A stretch of DNA of 64,000 nt, taken from the NCBI GenBank assembly GCA_029263455.1, contig JAJCXM010000038.1, positions 186,001-250,000 of the forward strand. Reading direction: 5' to 3'. A program made the translations under genes and the position numbers. Positions 9,647 through 18,008 of this stretch are shown one piece after another (position 1 is the first letter of the stretch; each line of letters starts with the position of its first letter). The notes under the pieces are model-generated. The model did not search any database and had not been told where the DNA came from. It worked only from the letters and a program-made list of their open reading frames with translations. This DNA is from Holophagae bacterium. GTDB lineage: Bacteria > Acidobacteriota > Holophagae > Acanthopleuribacterales > Acanthopleuribacteraceae.

Positions 9647-10284
9647 GAATATTTGCTTTCGTTGGCGCAATCCTCTGGGGTGTAGTCGGGTGCCAGGCCC
9701 AGTCCAACATTCAGGGAACCGCAATCATCACACTTGTTGAGACCGGCACAGAGTGTAGTGGCTTTGCGACGGTTGTGGAAGTTCATGTCGATGTGACTGG
9801 GTTGGTCGGAGACCAGGGTGCATGGGTCGGCATCAACGCTTATGTGCTGACGATAGGCTTCGATAGGATGCCCGTTTTTGCCGCAGCGACAGGACAAAGT
9901 GAATGGCAGATTCGATCCACGCTGAAGGCGTTGGTCGCCAATCAAGTCAAGGTCGTAGGATGGTGGCCGGAAACACTGGCACCTAATGGATCCTATGATT
10001 TAACACGCTTATGGATCGCGGGTACGCAAGGGCCAGTCACGGTATCGCTTTCGCCGTCGTCGCAACTGGCATCGCGCATCGTGGTCGAGGGCAATGGCCC
10101 GGATACCATTCCATTCATTTTGCCCTCCGCCCTGACGGTCACTATCCCACAGGACTTTACCTTGAGTGTACAACTGGGAGCTTCCCTTTGGCGGGCGATC
10201 GACGCCCAATACGACATGCAGCAACCCTGGGGTTCGATCGACGTGCAGGATTTGGTTAAGTTGGTAAATTGCAATCCGTACTAA
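9643..10284 (+). CDS. Small secreted protein, unrecognised, coupled to the YadA-like gene
   Basis: The start ATG overlaps the stop of the preceding gene (ATGA at 9643-9646); 213 residues. The N-terminus is a signal sequence (RIFAFVGAILWGVVGCQAQ); VVGC could be a lipobox, making it a possible lipoprotein, although the hydrophobic run is short. The body looks like one all-beta domain with no motif I recognise. The last residues (WGSIDVQDLVKLVNC) resemble a degenerate dockerin-like or secretion tail as seen in two other secreted proteins of this window. The tight coupling suggests it acts with the repeat protein, perhaps as a chaperone, anchor or partner; this is inference. Confidence 0.6.
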   Translation: MRIFAFVGAILWGVVGCQAQSNIQGTAIITLVETGTECSGFATVVEVHVDVTGLVGDQGAWVGINAYVLTIGFDRMPVFAAATGQSEWQIRSTLKALVANQVKVVGWWPETLAPNGSYDLTRLWIAGTQGPVTVSLSPSSQLASRIVVEGNGPDTIPFILPSALTVTIPQDFTLSVQLGASLWRAIDAQYDMQQPWGSIDVQDLVKLVNCNPY

Positions 10285-10294
10285 AGGCGATTGC

Positions 10295-10864
10295 CTAATC
10301 GGGAAAGATTTCACTGCGCAATGCGAGTTTAAGGTAAGCCTTGGCTCGCTGCCATTCCCGTTCGACGGTCTTCGTTGAAACGTCCAGCACATGGGCTACC
10401 TGTTCGTTGGTAAAGCCACCAAAAAAACGACACTCCACAATGCTTGCCATCCGTGGATTTTTCTTCGCCAACTCGTCTAGGGCGTCATTGATGTCGAGTA
10501 CCCTTTGATTGGGCTCCGCTGCCGCCACGTCCCGATCCACGGCCCCCTGCTTCGCCGCCCGCTTCTTGGCGTGCCGATGGCGGGCCTTGTCCACCAGGAC
10601 TTGGCGCATTGCCCGGGACGAAATGGCAAAGAAGTGACTGCGATTCTCCATTTTGTTCCCCTGCATATCGGCCATTTTCAGGTAGGCCTCATGCACTAGA
10701 CCCGTGGTGCTTAGTAAGTCTGGACGATCGTTCTGATTGATTTTGTAGTGGGCGATTTGGCGCAGTCTCGCATAGACCAAGGACCACAGGACCTCACGTG
10801 CATCCTGTTCACCGTTGTGAATTTGGTGAAGGATTTTTGTAATTTCAGCGTCAACATCGTGCAT
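10295..10864 (-). CDS. ECF-type RNA polymerase sigma factor (Acidobacteria/Planctomycete type)
   Basis: 189 residues with sigma region 2 (including LLSTTGLVHEAYLKMA and RSHFFAISSRAMRQVLVD) and a C-terminal sigma-4 helix-turn-helix (GGFTNEQVAHVLDVSTKTVEREW is the helix region). The LVHEAYLKM signature is characteristic of the sigma subfamily found beside serine/threonine kinases in Acidobacteriota and Planctomycetota. The gene lies 42 bp downstream of the kinase on the same strand, so both are probably co-transcribed. Activity is likely controlled by the kinase or by phosphorylation; the target promoters are not evident. Confidence 0.9.
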   Translation of the reverse strand: MHDVDAEITKILHQIHNGEQDAREVLWSLVYARLRQIAHYKINQNDRPDLLSTTGLVHEAYLKMADMQGNKMENRSHFFAISSRAMRQVLVDKARHRHAKKRAAKQGAVDRDVAAAEPNQRVLDINDALDELAKKNPRMASIVECRFFGGFTNEQVAHVLDVSTKTVEREWQRAKAYLKLALRSEIFPD

Positions 10865-10906
10865 TTAGGTTACCCGTACACGAGCATACACGAGCCACTG
10901 CAAAAG

Positions 10907-13900
10907 CTACAAATCATTCGCTTTGTGCTTCCATCGGGAGGCTTCGTCGAGTCGTCCCAATGAGGAAGCCATTTCAACCAATTGGGGTAAAATCACTGCC
11001 AGCATACGCTTGTCGCCCATCTCTTCGTAGATATCAGCCAATTCGATTCCGGTCGTGTAGGCCTCGGGCATGGGCCCCATTTGTTTCTGGATTTCAAATA
11101 GATTCGCATGGCTTTGAATGGTTAGTGTGTGTGATTTACCAAGAGTCTCAATGCGCGTTTCCAGAGAGGTTTTGATGAGTTCTAACGCCTCCTGGCTTGT
11201 GCCATTACTGTGCAGCATCAACGCCAGATTGTTCTGACTCCACGCGAGGTCGGGGTGCCGCGGTCCACGCAACTCGGTCCAAGTCAATATCGCTGAACGG
11301 GTCAGCTCAATCGCTTCTGCCAACTCATCTGCTTCAAAAAGCAGCCAACCCAGAGAGTGTTTGGCTCGCGCTACGCTGGCATGTTTCTCTCCCATTAGGC
11401 GCTTTAAATTGTTCAAAACATCGCGAAACACGATGCGTGCTTCGTCAGTACGGCCGTCGGCGTGCAAGGCCCAACCATAACCTTGTCGAATCTGGTGATA
11501 GCTCGAAAAATCAATGCCTGAGCGATCTTCGAGTATGGCTAGTATCTCTTGGTACATGCCAATTGAATCGATGACTCGTCCTGTGGTAAGCCACAACCAT
11601 GCCAATTTTGATTTTGTTTGGATGACAACTGGTCGGTCGGGAAATGACTGTTCAGCATAGATGTCCAATGCGGCTAGATAGTCGTTTTCCGCCCCTTCAA
11701 ATTGGCCCAACAGTTGTTGTGCCTGTGCCTGAACAGTCAATGCGCTGGCCAAAATTAGCTGATTGTCTTCCAATGCCAAAGCCACGGAGTGTGCCTCACG
11801 CGCTAATTCAAGCGATCGAGTGTACTGACCCATAGATTCTGAGAAATGGCTTTCCGTAATCAAGATGTTGGCGTAAGGAAAACTGGATTCGGAGTAGGTT
11901 TTTCTTACCAGTTCCTTGGAATGAGACAAGTAATCGAATGCCAAATCCATGTCGCCTATGTTTCGGGCTACATCGGCCAGGCTCGCGAGAACAGCCATAC
12001 TTGCTTTGTCCTCCGTTCCATATGCTGCATCAAAATCGGCTAACAGCGCGGCACCCAACGTTTGCGCATCTTGGTAACGTTCTGCTTCCACCAGCCAATG
12101 GACAATGCCCTGCTTGCACAGCAGTGTAAGTGGATGTTTTTCACCCAGTGACTGGACGCGCGAAGCAAGGGCCCGTTGGAAAAAGGGCTCCGCACCGGGT
12201 ATATTGCCTTCATCCAAGAGCAACCAACCCAGGTTCATCAGTGCCGTCTCTTTCAATCCGATGCTGCGTGGATCATCCAGGCTTACACGATCTAGAACAC
12301 TGAGATAGATTGATTCTGCTTCCTTAAGGCGTCCAACGGTTTGGAGCGCGAAAGCGCGTATGATCAATAGGTCTATTATTTGGTGGTCTTGGATTCCACT
12401 GCGATTGAGGATGTCTTCGGCTTGATCAAGGAAGACCGATCCTTCACGCATACCGTCCTTAAGTGTCAGATAAAAACCCAGATTGGTCAGCGTCACAACC
12501 AACTCAGGATCGTCATCAGGCAGATAGGCTCTTTTTATGTCCAATGCCGCTCGGGCGGTGTCAGCTCCCAATTCCAGATTGCGCAGGTGCCTAGAGACCG
12601 TGCTTATCGTGTCCAGAAGCTGCGCGCGTACCAAGGGTTCATCTTGAAGCTCATAGCGAAGACGACTGGCTGCCTGACGCAATACATCTACTGCTCGGAT
12701 ATTGGCCGCACCTCCTATTTCCGGACTTGCGTTCCTGAACATGTCGACCATGAACTGAGCGGTCCTTTCTGAGCGTAGACGTTCGCGTTTTACGCGGTTT
12801 AATTGGACGGCAAGCCCTATCGTCAACACGAGCAGTGCGGTAAATGCCAGTGCTGACAGTGCCGTGGTCCAGGGATAGCGTTTGACGAGCTTTGAGAATC
12901 GGTACCAGGCGGAATCCGATCGCGCCGTGACCGGCTTCCCCATAAGGTGGTTAGACAAATCATCGCGAAAGGCGGCCATGCTCGCATAACGCCGCTCGGG
13001 CTCTTTGGACATGGCTTTCAGAACAATCGCTTCCAAATCGCCCGTACACGACTGGAGCATCTGGCGCCGATTGACCGATCGCAGTTCCGATCTATGATCC
13101 AACTCCGGGGGGTCCAGGCTGCGCAAGACCGTTCGAAATCGCTTTAGAGATTGGTCACAAATGGCATTTAGGACGCCGACCATATCTTCGGTAGTGACAA
13201 TAAGCGATGGCGATCCGATTACGAGTTGGTACAAGACGGCACCCAGACTGTATGTATCGCTGGCGGTGCTTACCGAAAGACCACGAGCCTGCTCCGGGCA
13301 TGCGTATGCGGGTGTCAACATGATGGCACCTTTAGTGAGATTGGCGTATTCCGCTGGTGCATCTTCGAAGCGGGCAATGCCAAAATCTATTAACCGGGCT
13401 CGACCGTCGCGATCGACTAACAGGTTTGCGGGCTTAATGTCGCGGTGGATAACGCGATGTCGATGCGCATGGTCCAAAGCTTCGCTGACCTGAATAATTA
13501 ATTCAATGCGCTCAGGGATTCCCAGTTTTCGCTGATCGCAATAGACGTCAATCGCTTGACCGTCGACATATTCCATCACTAAATAGGGTTCGCCTGTATC
13601 CAAATCACCACCATCTATCAGGCGCGAAATACCAGGATGGTCAAGTTTGGCGAGTAGATGGCGTTCAAGGTGGAAACGCGATTTGGCTGCACCACTCAAC
13701 CATTTTGAAGACAGAACCTTAATGGCGACATCTTGGTGGTAAGCGCCATCAGCCCGTTCGGCCCGATAGACCACACCCATGCCGCCTGCACCCAGTCGTC
13801 CCAGGACTCGAAAGGCACCAATTTCGATGCCTGCAGGTAACTCGTCGCCATCTTCCTGCCACATGATTTGCGGATCCTCCAAGAAACATGTGGTTTCATC

Positions 13901-14056
13901 GAGCACTTTTAGTGTCTTCTCGAGTTTGATGGCCAATTGTGGGTTTTTAAGCCTGACTGCGGCCAAGATCACTTTGCGCTGATCGTCATCAGCCAGCTGA
14001 CACTGACCTACTAATTCATCGAGCTGCTCCCAGCTTTCGTCGAACGGATAAGGCAC
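10907..14056 (-). CDS. Transmembrane serine/threonine protein kinase with C-terminal TPR sensor
   Basis: 1049 residues from a GTG start (14056) with AGGAG 6 nt upstream. The kinase domain (about residues 80-350) has the P-loop GAGGMGVVY, the VAIK lysine, catalytic HRDIKPANLL (near 201), DFG in LIDFGIARF, and a PEQARG activation-segment end, so it is predicted to be active. One membrane segment lies at about 395-420. The remaining 600 residues are TPR/TPR_12-type helical repeats predicted to be on the far side of the membrane. The N-terminal 70 residues are a small helical domain common in this kinase class. It forms a unit with the downstream ECF sigma factor. Likely role: sensing an extracytoplasmic protein through the TPRs and signalling to the sigma factor (inference). 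Confidence 0.92.
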   Translation of the reverse strand: MPYPFDESWEQLDELVGQCQLADDDQRKVILAAVRLKNPQLAIKLEKTLKVLDETTCFLEDPQIMWQEDGDELPAGIEIGAFRVLGRLGAGGMGVVYRAERADGAYHQDVAIKVLSSKWLSGAAKSRFHLERHLLAKLDHPGISRLIDGGDLDTGEPYLVMEYVDGQAIDVYCDQRKLGIPERIELIIQVSEALDHAHRHRVIHRDIKPANLLVDRDGRARLIDFGIARFEDAPAEYANLTKGAIMLTPAYACPEQARGLSVSTASDTYSLGAVLYQLVIGSPSLIVTTEDMVGVLNAICDQSLKRFRTVLRSLDPPELDHRSELRSVNRRQMLQSCTGDLEAIVLKAMSKEPERRYASMAAFRDDLSNHLMGKPVTARSDSAWYRFSKLVKRYPWTTALSALAFTALLVLTIGLAVQLNRVKRERLRSERTAQFMVDMFRNASPEIGGAANIRAVDVLRQAASRLRYELQDEPLVRAQLLDTISTVSRHLRNLELGADTARAALDIKRAYLPDDDPELVVTLTNLGFYLTLKDGMREGSVFLDQAEDILNRSGIQDHQIIDLLIIRAFALQTVGRLKEAESIYLSVLDRVSLDDPRSIGLKETALMNLGWLLLDEGNIPGAEPFFQRALASRVQSLGEKHPLTLLCKQGIVHWLVEAERYQDAQTLGAALLADFDAAYGTEDKASMAVLASLADVARNIGDMDLAFDYLSHSKELVRKTYSESSFPYANILITESHFSESMGQYTRSLELAREAHSVALALEDNQLILASALTVQAQAQQLLGQFEGAENDYLAALDIYAEQSFPDRPVVIQTKSKLAWLWLTTGRVIDSIGMYQEILAILEDRSGIDFSSYHQIRQGYGWALHADGRTDEARIVFRDVLNNLKRLMGEKHASVARAKHSLGWLLFEADELAEAIELTRSAILTWTELRGPRHPDLAWSQNNLALMLHSNGTSQEALELIKTSLETRIETLGKSHTLTIQSHANLFEIQKQMGPMPEAYTTGIELADIYEEMGDKRMLAVILPQLVEMASSLGRLDEASRWKHKANDL

Positions 14057-14189
14057 TCACATCTCCTGTCTCATAAGCAACTTAACGATTCCGATCACCT
14101 GAATCAAGTTAGTTTTGAAGACATTAGATTCGAGTTCGAATCAGTTCCCCGGCTTTATTCGTTCGCTGTATCCCATTCTGAAGTGAAGA

Positions 14190-14335
14190 GAACTCAGTGC
14201 GACGGAGCTTCGCAGGCGCTGGGGCAGGGGAGTTGCGCGTGGTTTCGAGGCTACGAACCCGAGCACCTCACTGCGTTCGATGCCCGGCTATTCAACATGG
14301 CTGGCAAATCGTCCATGGCGGTACGTCCTTCGCCG
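14190..14335. repeat. Dispersed intergenic repeat, copy 3 (degenerate)
   Basis: The central block GAGCACCTCACTGCGTTCGA followed by TGCCCGG is identical to copies 1 and 2, as are nearby GTTGCGCGTG-like and GGCGGTACGTCC-like phrases. The left arm is diverged (CAGTGCGACGGAGCTTCGCA). It appears to be an older or partial member of the family. Confidence 0.6.
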
Positions 14336-14343
14336 CGTTTTAT

Positions 14344-14430
14344 GGCCCTGAATGGGCCAAACATGACAACCCAGGGCAGCGCCCTGGGTGTGGATCCACA
14401 AGAATTACGAGCCCTGAAGGGGTGCGACAG
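14344..14430. repeat. REP-like palindromic element
   Basis: Three palindromes in tandem: GGCCC/GGGCC near 14344, a 9-bp stem ACCCAGGGC/GCCCTGGGT (14369-14389, loop AGC), and the perfect 12-bp palindrome TGTGGATCCACA (14389-14400). The phrase GCCCTGAAGGGGTGCGACAG follows. From general knowledge, very similar AACCCAGGG...CCCTGGGTT plus GCCCTGAAGGGGCGACAG elements are scattered between genes in several phyla and are usually attributed to REP/RAYT-type mobility. Only one copy is in this window and no transposase is seen. Confidence 0.6.
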
Positions 14431-14704
14431 TCAAGAACCTAGAAGAACCCCACCGCGAAACGGGTTTTGACGATGAATTCCTGTTTCTTCTGAAACGATA
14501 ACGCCCTATGGCGATCGAGTCGATTTTGATTGACGCGAGAAATTTTGATGCCTTTTCAGGGCACAGGTTTGGGTGTTTAATTTTCGAGGGCGGTGCCCGC
14601 GGCCATCTTGTTCAGTCTATTAGGGCTGAGGACAATGGCTATGTCCGTTCCGTCCTGGAAGGCGGCGGTTGCCAACACTGCTGATTCGGCTCGAGCGACG
14701 GCGT

Positions 14705-15001
14705 TTATTCTTCTTCGTGCTCGAGGATTGCGCCCGTTTGGCAATCGACACTGACTTCACGTTCACGACCGTCAATCAGAATCTCTATCTCATAGGTAAG
14801 TGATCCATGTTCGTTGTCCAGCTCAACTTCGACGACCGTACCTGGATATTTTGCTAGCGCCAGTTCAACGGCTTCACAAAGACTGATCTTCACTTGATCC
14901 AACAAGGGCTTTTCGATGTTGTCATCAGCTTTGCAAGTAACCGAAAATGAGAAGAGACACAGATTGAGGACGATGAGTTGAGAGACGAGTGACGTTTTCA
15001 T
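14705..15001 (-). CDS. Small exported PepSY-domain protein
   Basis: 98 residues; TAGGAG 7 nt before the ATG. A signal peptide ends near TCKA (residue 25). The rest is a single PepSY-type domain: helix KISLCEAVELALAKYPGTVVE, then strands with LTYEIEILIDG and a last strand with CQTGAILEHEEE. PepSY domains occur in periplasmic proteins and often accompany two-component systems and peptidases. It lies 9 bp downstream of the ArnT paralogue in the same direction and is probably transcribed with it, which suggests a periplasmic or envelope role linked to lipid A modification. Family assignment is good; function is not established. Confidence 0.8.
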   Translation of the reverse strand: MKTSLVSQLIVLNLCLFSFSVTCKADDNIEKPLLDQVKISLCEAVELALAKYPGTVVEVELDNEHGSLTYEIEILIDGREREVSVDCQTGAILEHEEE

Positions 15002-15010
15002 GTGGGACTC

Positions 15011-16795
15011 CTAGTTAGAGGTACTTTTTTTAGCTGTGCGATTGCTAGCCATCGGTGAATGGAAGGGAACCGGTAGCCAAAGTTGAAAAACATAGGCATC
15101 GTTGCTGTGAATCGTGTCAGGCTCAGACGTGGCTAGGACCGATTGACTTGATTTGCAGACGAACACCGCAACGCCGGTGGTGCTAAAGCGAGCGAGTGTG
15201 GCTTCATCGAAGTTAGCGATCGCTCGCTGAGGTTGCTTCTTTAGTCCGAAAGCCAGTTCACCCTGATCCCCCAAGATAAACAGGTCGTTGCGGTCGAGCG
15301 CCCACGCCACCGAGGTGGAAATGGGACCTTCAGCCAAGACCGCCATTCCCGGTGGGATCATAGGTTTTGCTGACTCAAAAAAGGCTACTGGCGCCTTCTT
15401 ATTCAGCAATTCCTTCGGTAACAACCATGTCAAGGAAGCCGTAATCAAAACGGCGTGGCTTGCCATGGCCAAAAAAAGAAAGCCACGATTCTTAAAGACC
15501 AATGGCGAAATGCTTATGCCCGCGGCCGTCCAAAGAATGGCAGCAAGTATCGCGGACTTAAACGGCTCGTTGGCCAAATGAACGACATCGGGGGCATAGA
15601 TGACCAAGCCGCCCAACGCGATGAGCAGAAGATTCCAAAGATGGATGGAAATGCGAGGGGAGATCTTTCCGCTCTCGTAGGCATCCACCGCTCTGGCAAT
15701 CATGAGCGCAACGGCCGGCATGGCGGGTAATAAATAGGTTGCCAATTTGCCCGACGAACAGGAGAAGAATACGAGGGGCATGATTACCCAGCAAATGGAG
15801 AGCTTGTCTAACTCATCTGTATTTTGTTTTTTGCACACCAGCGTCACTGAGTGCGGTAAGAATGAAACCCAGGGCAGCGTCGCAAGAACGATCACGGGAA
15901 TGAAGTACCAAATAGGTTCAGGATGTTGAGAGGGTGGAGCCGAAATGAACCGTTGAACATGTTCGGTCCAAAAAAAGTATTCGAAATAGTCGGGTCGACT
16001 CTTGTAAACCGACAAACACCAACCGAGGGGCGTCAATGAGGCCCCAAGAATAATCCAAGGCAGTTTCCTCAGCGTAGTGGTCAAAGTTTTGGTCCAAAGC
16101 GCAAAGGGCCCAAGCACAATCGCCGGCAAAAGGAATCCTAGCAAGCCCTTTGTCATGAATGCCAATCCGGCACAAACGCCTGCGGATACAAGGATCAACC
16201 ATTGTCGTTTTTCCAATTCTCGTGATTTCAAGAATAGAACAATCGAAGCGGTAACGAACAAAGTGAATAGGCTGTCCAATAGCACCATCCTGCCGGTGAT
16301 ACTGACCAAGAGCAAGGTGATGTAAATGGTGGCCGCTTTCCACGATTGATCTTTCCTAGACGTTTTATGCAGTAGTAATACCAAACACAGGCCAGTCAGA
16401 AGTGCGGAAGCTGCCGAGGGTAACCGCGATCCTTGCGCGCCAAAACCGAAAAGGTTCATGGTCGCGGCGTGAATCCAATAGCCCAGAATGGGTTTTTCAA
16501 AATAGTCGAGCCCGTTAAGCTGTGGAACGGACCAATGGTCATCAAGCAACATTTCTTTAGGTATTTGCGAGTAGCGGGTTTCGTCAGGGTGGAACAAGGG
16601 CCGGCTCGAGATTCCAGCGAGGTAGACGGCAGCAAAAGCCACGAGAAAGAGAATTTTCCATTTGTGTCCACCACCATAGCGTGATGGTTGCGAGCATTTG
16701 TCATTCTCAGCTTGCGAGCTACTATTACGAATGGTTGTATGAGACCGCTCGTCTGTGAACTCATAGGTGGGTGTGCGATTACTGCTGTCTAACAT
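15011..16795 (-). CDS. Second ArnT-like lipid A glycosyltransferase (GT83/PMT superfamily)
   Basis: 594 residues, many membrane segments. The first periplasmic loop has the ArnT signature FHPDETRYSQIPKEML and FEKPILGYW, nearly the same as in the arnT gene at 23014, so the two are paralogues. ArnT transfers Ara4N from undecaprenyl phosphate to lipid A at the periplasmic face. This copy carries an extra 44-residue hydrophilic N-terminus not expected for ArnT, and no ribosome-binding site precedes the ATG at 16795. The true start may be internal, or the mRNA may be nearly leaderless (see the promoter at 16802-16836). It probably forms an operon with the PepSY gene. The donor sugar or acceptor site may differ from that of the other ArnT; this is inference. 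Confidence 0.85.
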   Translation of the reverse strand: MLDSSNRTPTYEFTDERSHTTIRNSSSQAENDKCSQPSRYGGGHKWKILFLVAFAAVYLAGISSRPLFHPDETRYSQIPKEMLLDDHWSVPQLNGLDYFEKPILGYWIHAATMNLFGFGAQGSRLPSAASALLTGLCLVLLLHKTSRKDQSWKAATIYITLLLVSITGRMVLLDSLFTLFVTASIVLFLKSRELEKRQWLILVSAGVCAGLAFMTKGLLGFLLPAIVLGPFALWTKTLTTTLRKLPWIILGASLTPLGWCLSVYKSRPDYFEYFFWTEHVQRFISAPPSQHPEPIWYFIPVIVLATLPWVSFLPHSVTLVCKKQNTDELDKLSICWVIMPLVFFSCSSGKLATYLLPAMPAVALMIARAVDAYESGKISPRISIHLWNLLLIALGGLVIYAPDVVHLANEPFKSAILAAILWTAAGISISPLVFKNRGFLFLAMASHAVLITASLTWLLPKELLNKKAPVAFFESAKPMIPPGMAVLAEGPISTSVAWALDRNDLFILGDQGELAFGLKKQPQRAIANFDEATLARFSTTGVAVFVCKSSQSVLATSEPDTIHSNDAYVFQLWLPVPFHSPMASNRTAKKSTSN

Positions 16796-16801
16796 GTGGC
16801 T

Positions 16802-16836
16802 ATTGTTTTCACGCTTCTATGAAGACGGCATGATCA
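16802..16836 (-). promoter_or_regulatory. Weaker TTCAT-box promoter of the ArnT-paralogue/PepSY operon
   Basis: On the reverse strand TGATCAT, 4 bp, TCTTCAT (16836-16819), then 11 bp and AACAAT (16807-16802) as possible -10. The geometry equals the arnB promoter, but the first half-site matches only 5 of 7. The -10 is six bases before the ATG, so the transcript would have almost no leader. Confidence 0.45.
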
Positions 16837-17031
16837 ATTGCCCTTTTTTTTGAACCATATCCGACACAAAACGATGGCGTGGATTCTTGGCTAGTTTCAT
16901 TCTTATTCCCCTAAGATCTTCGTCATAGATAGGCCGATGACCCACAACCATGACCGTTTGCTGGTGCTGAGACCCATGACCTAGAACAAATCTTTGAGGT
17001 CATTCGAGGACGCTGGCCGTTTTTCTGGAAA

Positions 17032-17727
17032 TCAGCTATTTGAAACGGATTGAATGGGCTGACCTTCAATAAAGTATCCAAGCCCCTTTTTTGTGCGGAT
17101 TAATTTGCTTTGGTCAAATGCAGCCAATTTTCGACGTAGTGAACATATATGCACGTCAATGACGTTACTTGCTATGTCCTCTTCGCTACTATAAATGCCT
17201 TCAACAATCGCTTCACGAGATCGTATTTGACCACGGCTAAGTGCTAACAACTCTAAAATGCCATACTCAGATTTGGTCAGCTTTATGTCTTGCTCATCAA
17301 CTGCCACCGTTTTTAGCGCGGTATTAATTTTCATGGGACCAATGGCGATGGTGGGAGACTTCTGTCCGTACTTTCGTCGGATCAGAGCGTCAATTCGAGC
17401 TAATAGCTCCGCGAACGAGAAGGGTTTGCTCATATAGTCATCGGCGCCGTACTCAAGAGCCTGTAAGCGGTGTTCAACCTGGAAACGGGCTGAGAGCACC
17501 AGCACAAAAGTTTCGTCACCCTGTGTTCGAATGGTTTTTAACAAGCTGTAACCGTCCATTTCAGGCATCATCAAATCCAGCAACATCACATCGTAATGGT
17601 ATGACTTCAAATGATCTAAAGCCTGTACGCCGTTTTCGGCGCAGTCGACGGCAAAGCCTTCGCGTCGAAGTCCTTCGTGCAGAATGTGCCTTAGCCTGTT
17701 TGAGTCTTCAACAATAAGTATCTTCAA
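17032..17727 (-). CDS. OmpR/PhoB-family response regulator, orphan (no adjacent kinase)
   Basis: 231 residues. The receiver domain has acidic residues near 7-8, the phospho-acceptor Asp51 in LLDLMMPEMDGY and Lys in YMSKPFSFAEL. The C-terminal winged-helix domain has the recognition helix ASNVIDVHICSLRRKL. The protein is a close paralogue of the regulator at 43747, whose helix is ASNVVDVHVCSLRRKL, so both should read the same DNA. No histidine kinase lies next to it; the nearest is at 42314. It is transcribed divergently from arnB, and its own promoter carries the same TTCAT box, which suggests autoregulation. Role by position: PmrA-like control of lipid A modification (inference). Confidence 0.92.
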   Translation of the reverse strand: MKILIVEDSNRLRHILHEGLRREGFAVDCAENGVQALDHLKSYHYDVMLLDLMMPEMDGYSLLKTIRTQGDETFVLVLSARFQVEHRLQALEYGADDYMSKPFSFAELLARIDALIRRKYGQKSPTIAIGPMKINTALKTVAVDEQDIKLTKSEYGILELLALSRGQIRSREAIVEGIYSSEEDIASNVIDVHICSLRRKLAAFDQSKLIRTKKGLGYFIEGQPIQSVSNS

Positions 17728-17771
17728 TGCCCGTCAGTCCTGTCGTGGGATCACAATACTGTGTCCTATGA

Positions 17772-17805
17772 ATATTGCTCTCGTGACATGAAGCGAGTAT
17801 GAAGA
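17772..17805 (-). promoter_or_regulatory. TTCAT-box promoter of the orphan response regulator
   Basis: Reverse strand: TCTTCAT (17805-17799), 4 bp, GCTTCAT (17794-17788), 10-bp spacer, then CAATAT (17777-17772) as -10. Half-sites are 11 bp apart, one helical turn, as expected for tandem binding of an OmpR-family dimer. The leader to the ATG at 17727 would be about 38 nt. Confidence 0.7.
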
Positions 17806-17945
17806 ACAGGTCACAAATTGCGCCAAATCCCTTGTGGATGCTGTTTGGTCGACACATTTAGAAGACACAGTGGGGACCTGTCCATACTGATTCACTCGTT
17901 CTTGGCCAAGTCAAGCAGCCTTGAGGAAAGCAAAAAAGCTTCGTG

Positions 17946-17980
17946 TCTTCATTCTGGCTTCATCTTGGACTGTCCATAAT
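17946..17980 (+). promoter_or_regulatory. TTCAT-box promoter of arnBCADT
   Basis: TCTTCAT (17946-17952), 4 bp, GCTTCAT (17957-17963), 11-bp spacer, then CATAAT (17975-17980), a near-consensus -10. The box occupies the -35 position, typical of class II activation. GGAGGG and ATG 18009 follow. Confidence 0.75.
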
Positions 17981-18008
17981 TTGGAGTTGAGATGTGGGAG
18001 GGCAGGTG

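Larger units (their letters stand above)
14057..14704. other. Intergenic region with degenerate dispersed repeat and REP-like element
   Basis: No gene is supported. It contains the divergent third copy of the dispersed repeat (about 14190-14335) and the palindrome cluster at 14344-14430. The rest (14440-14704), downstream of the reverse-strand PepSY gene, shows nothing recognisable. Confidence 0.6.
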
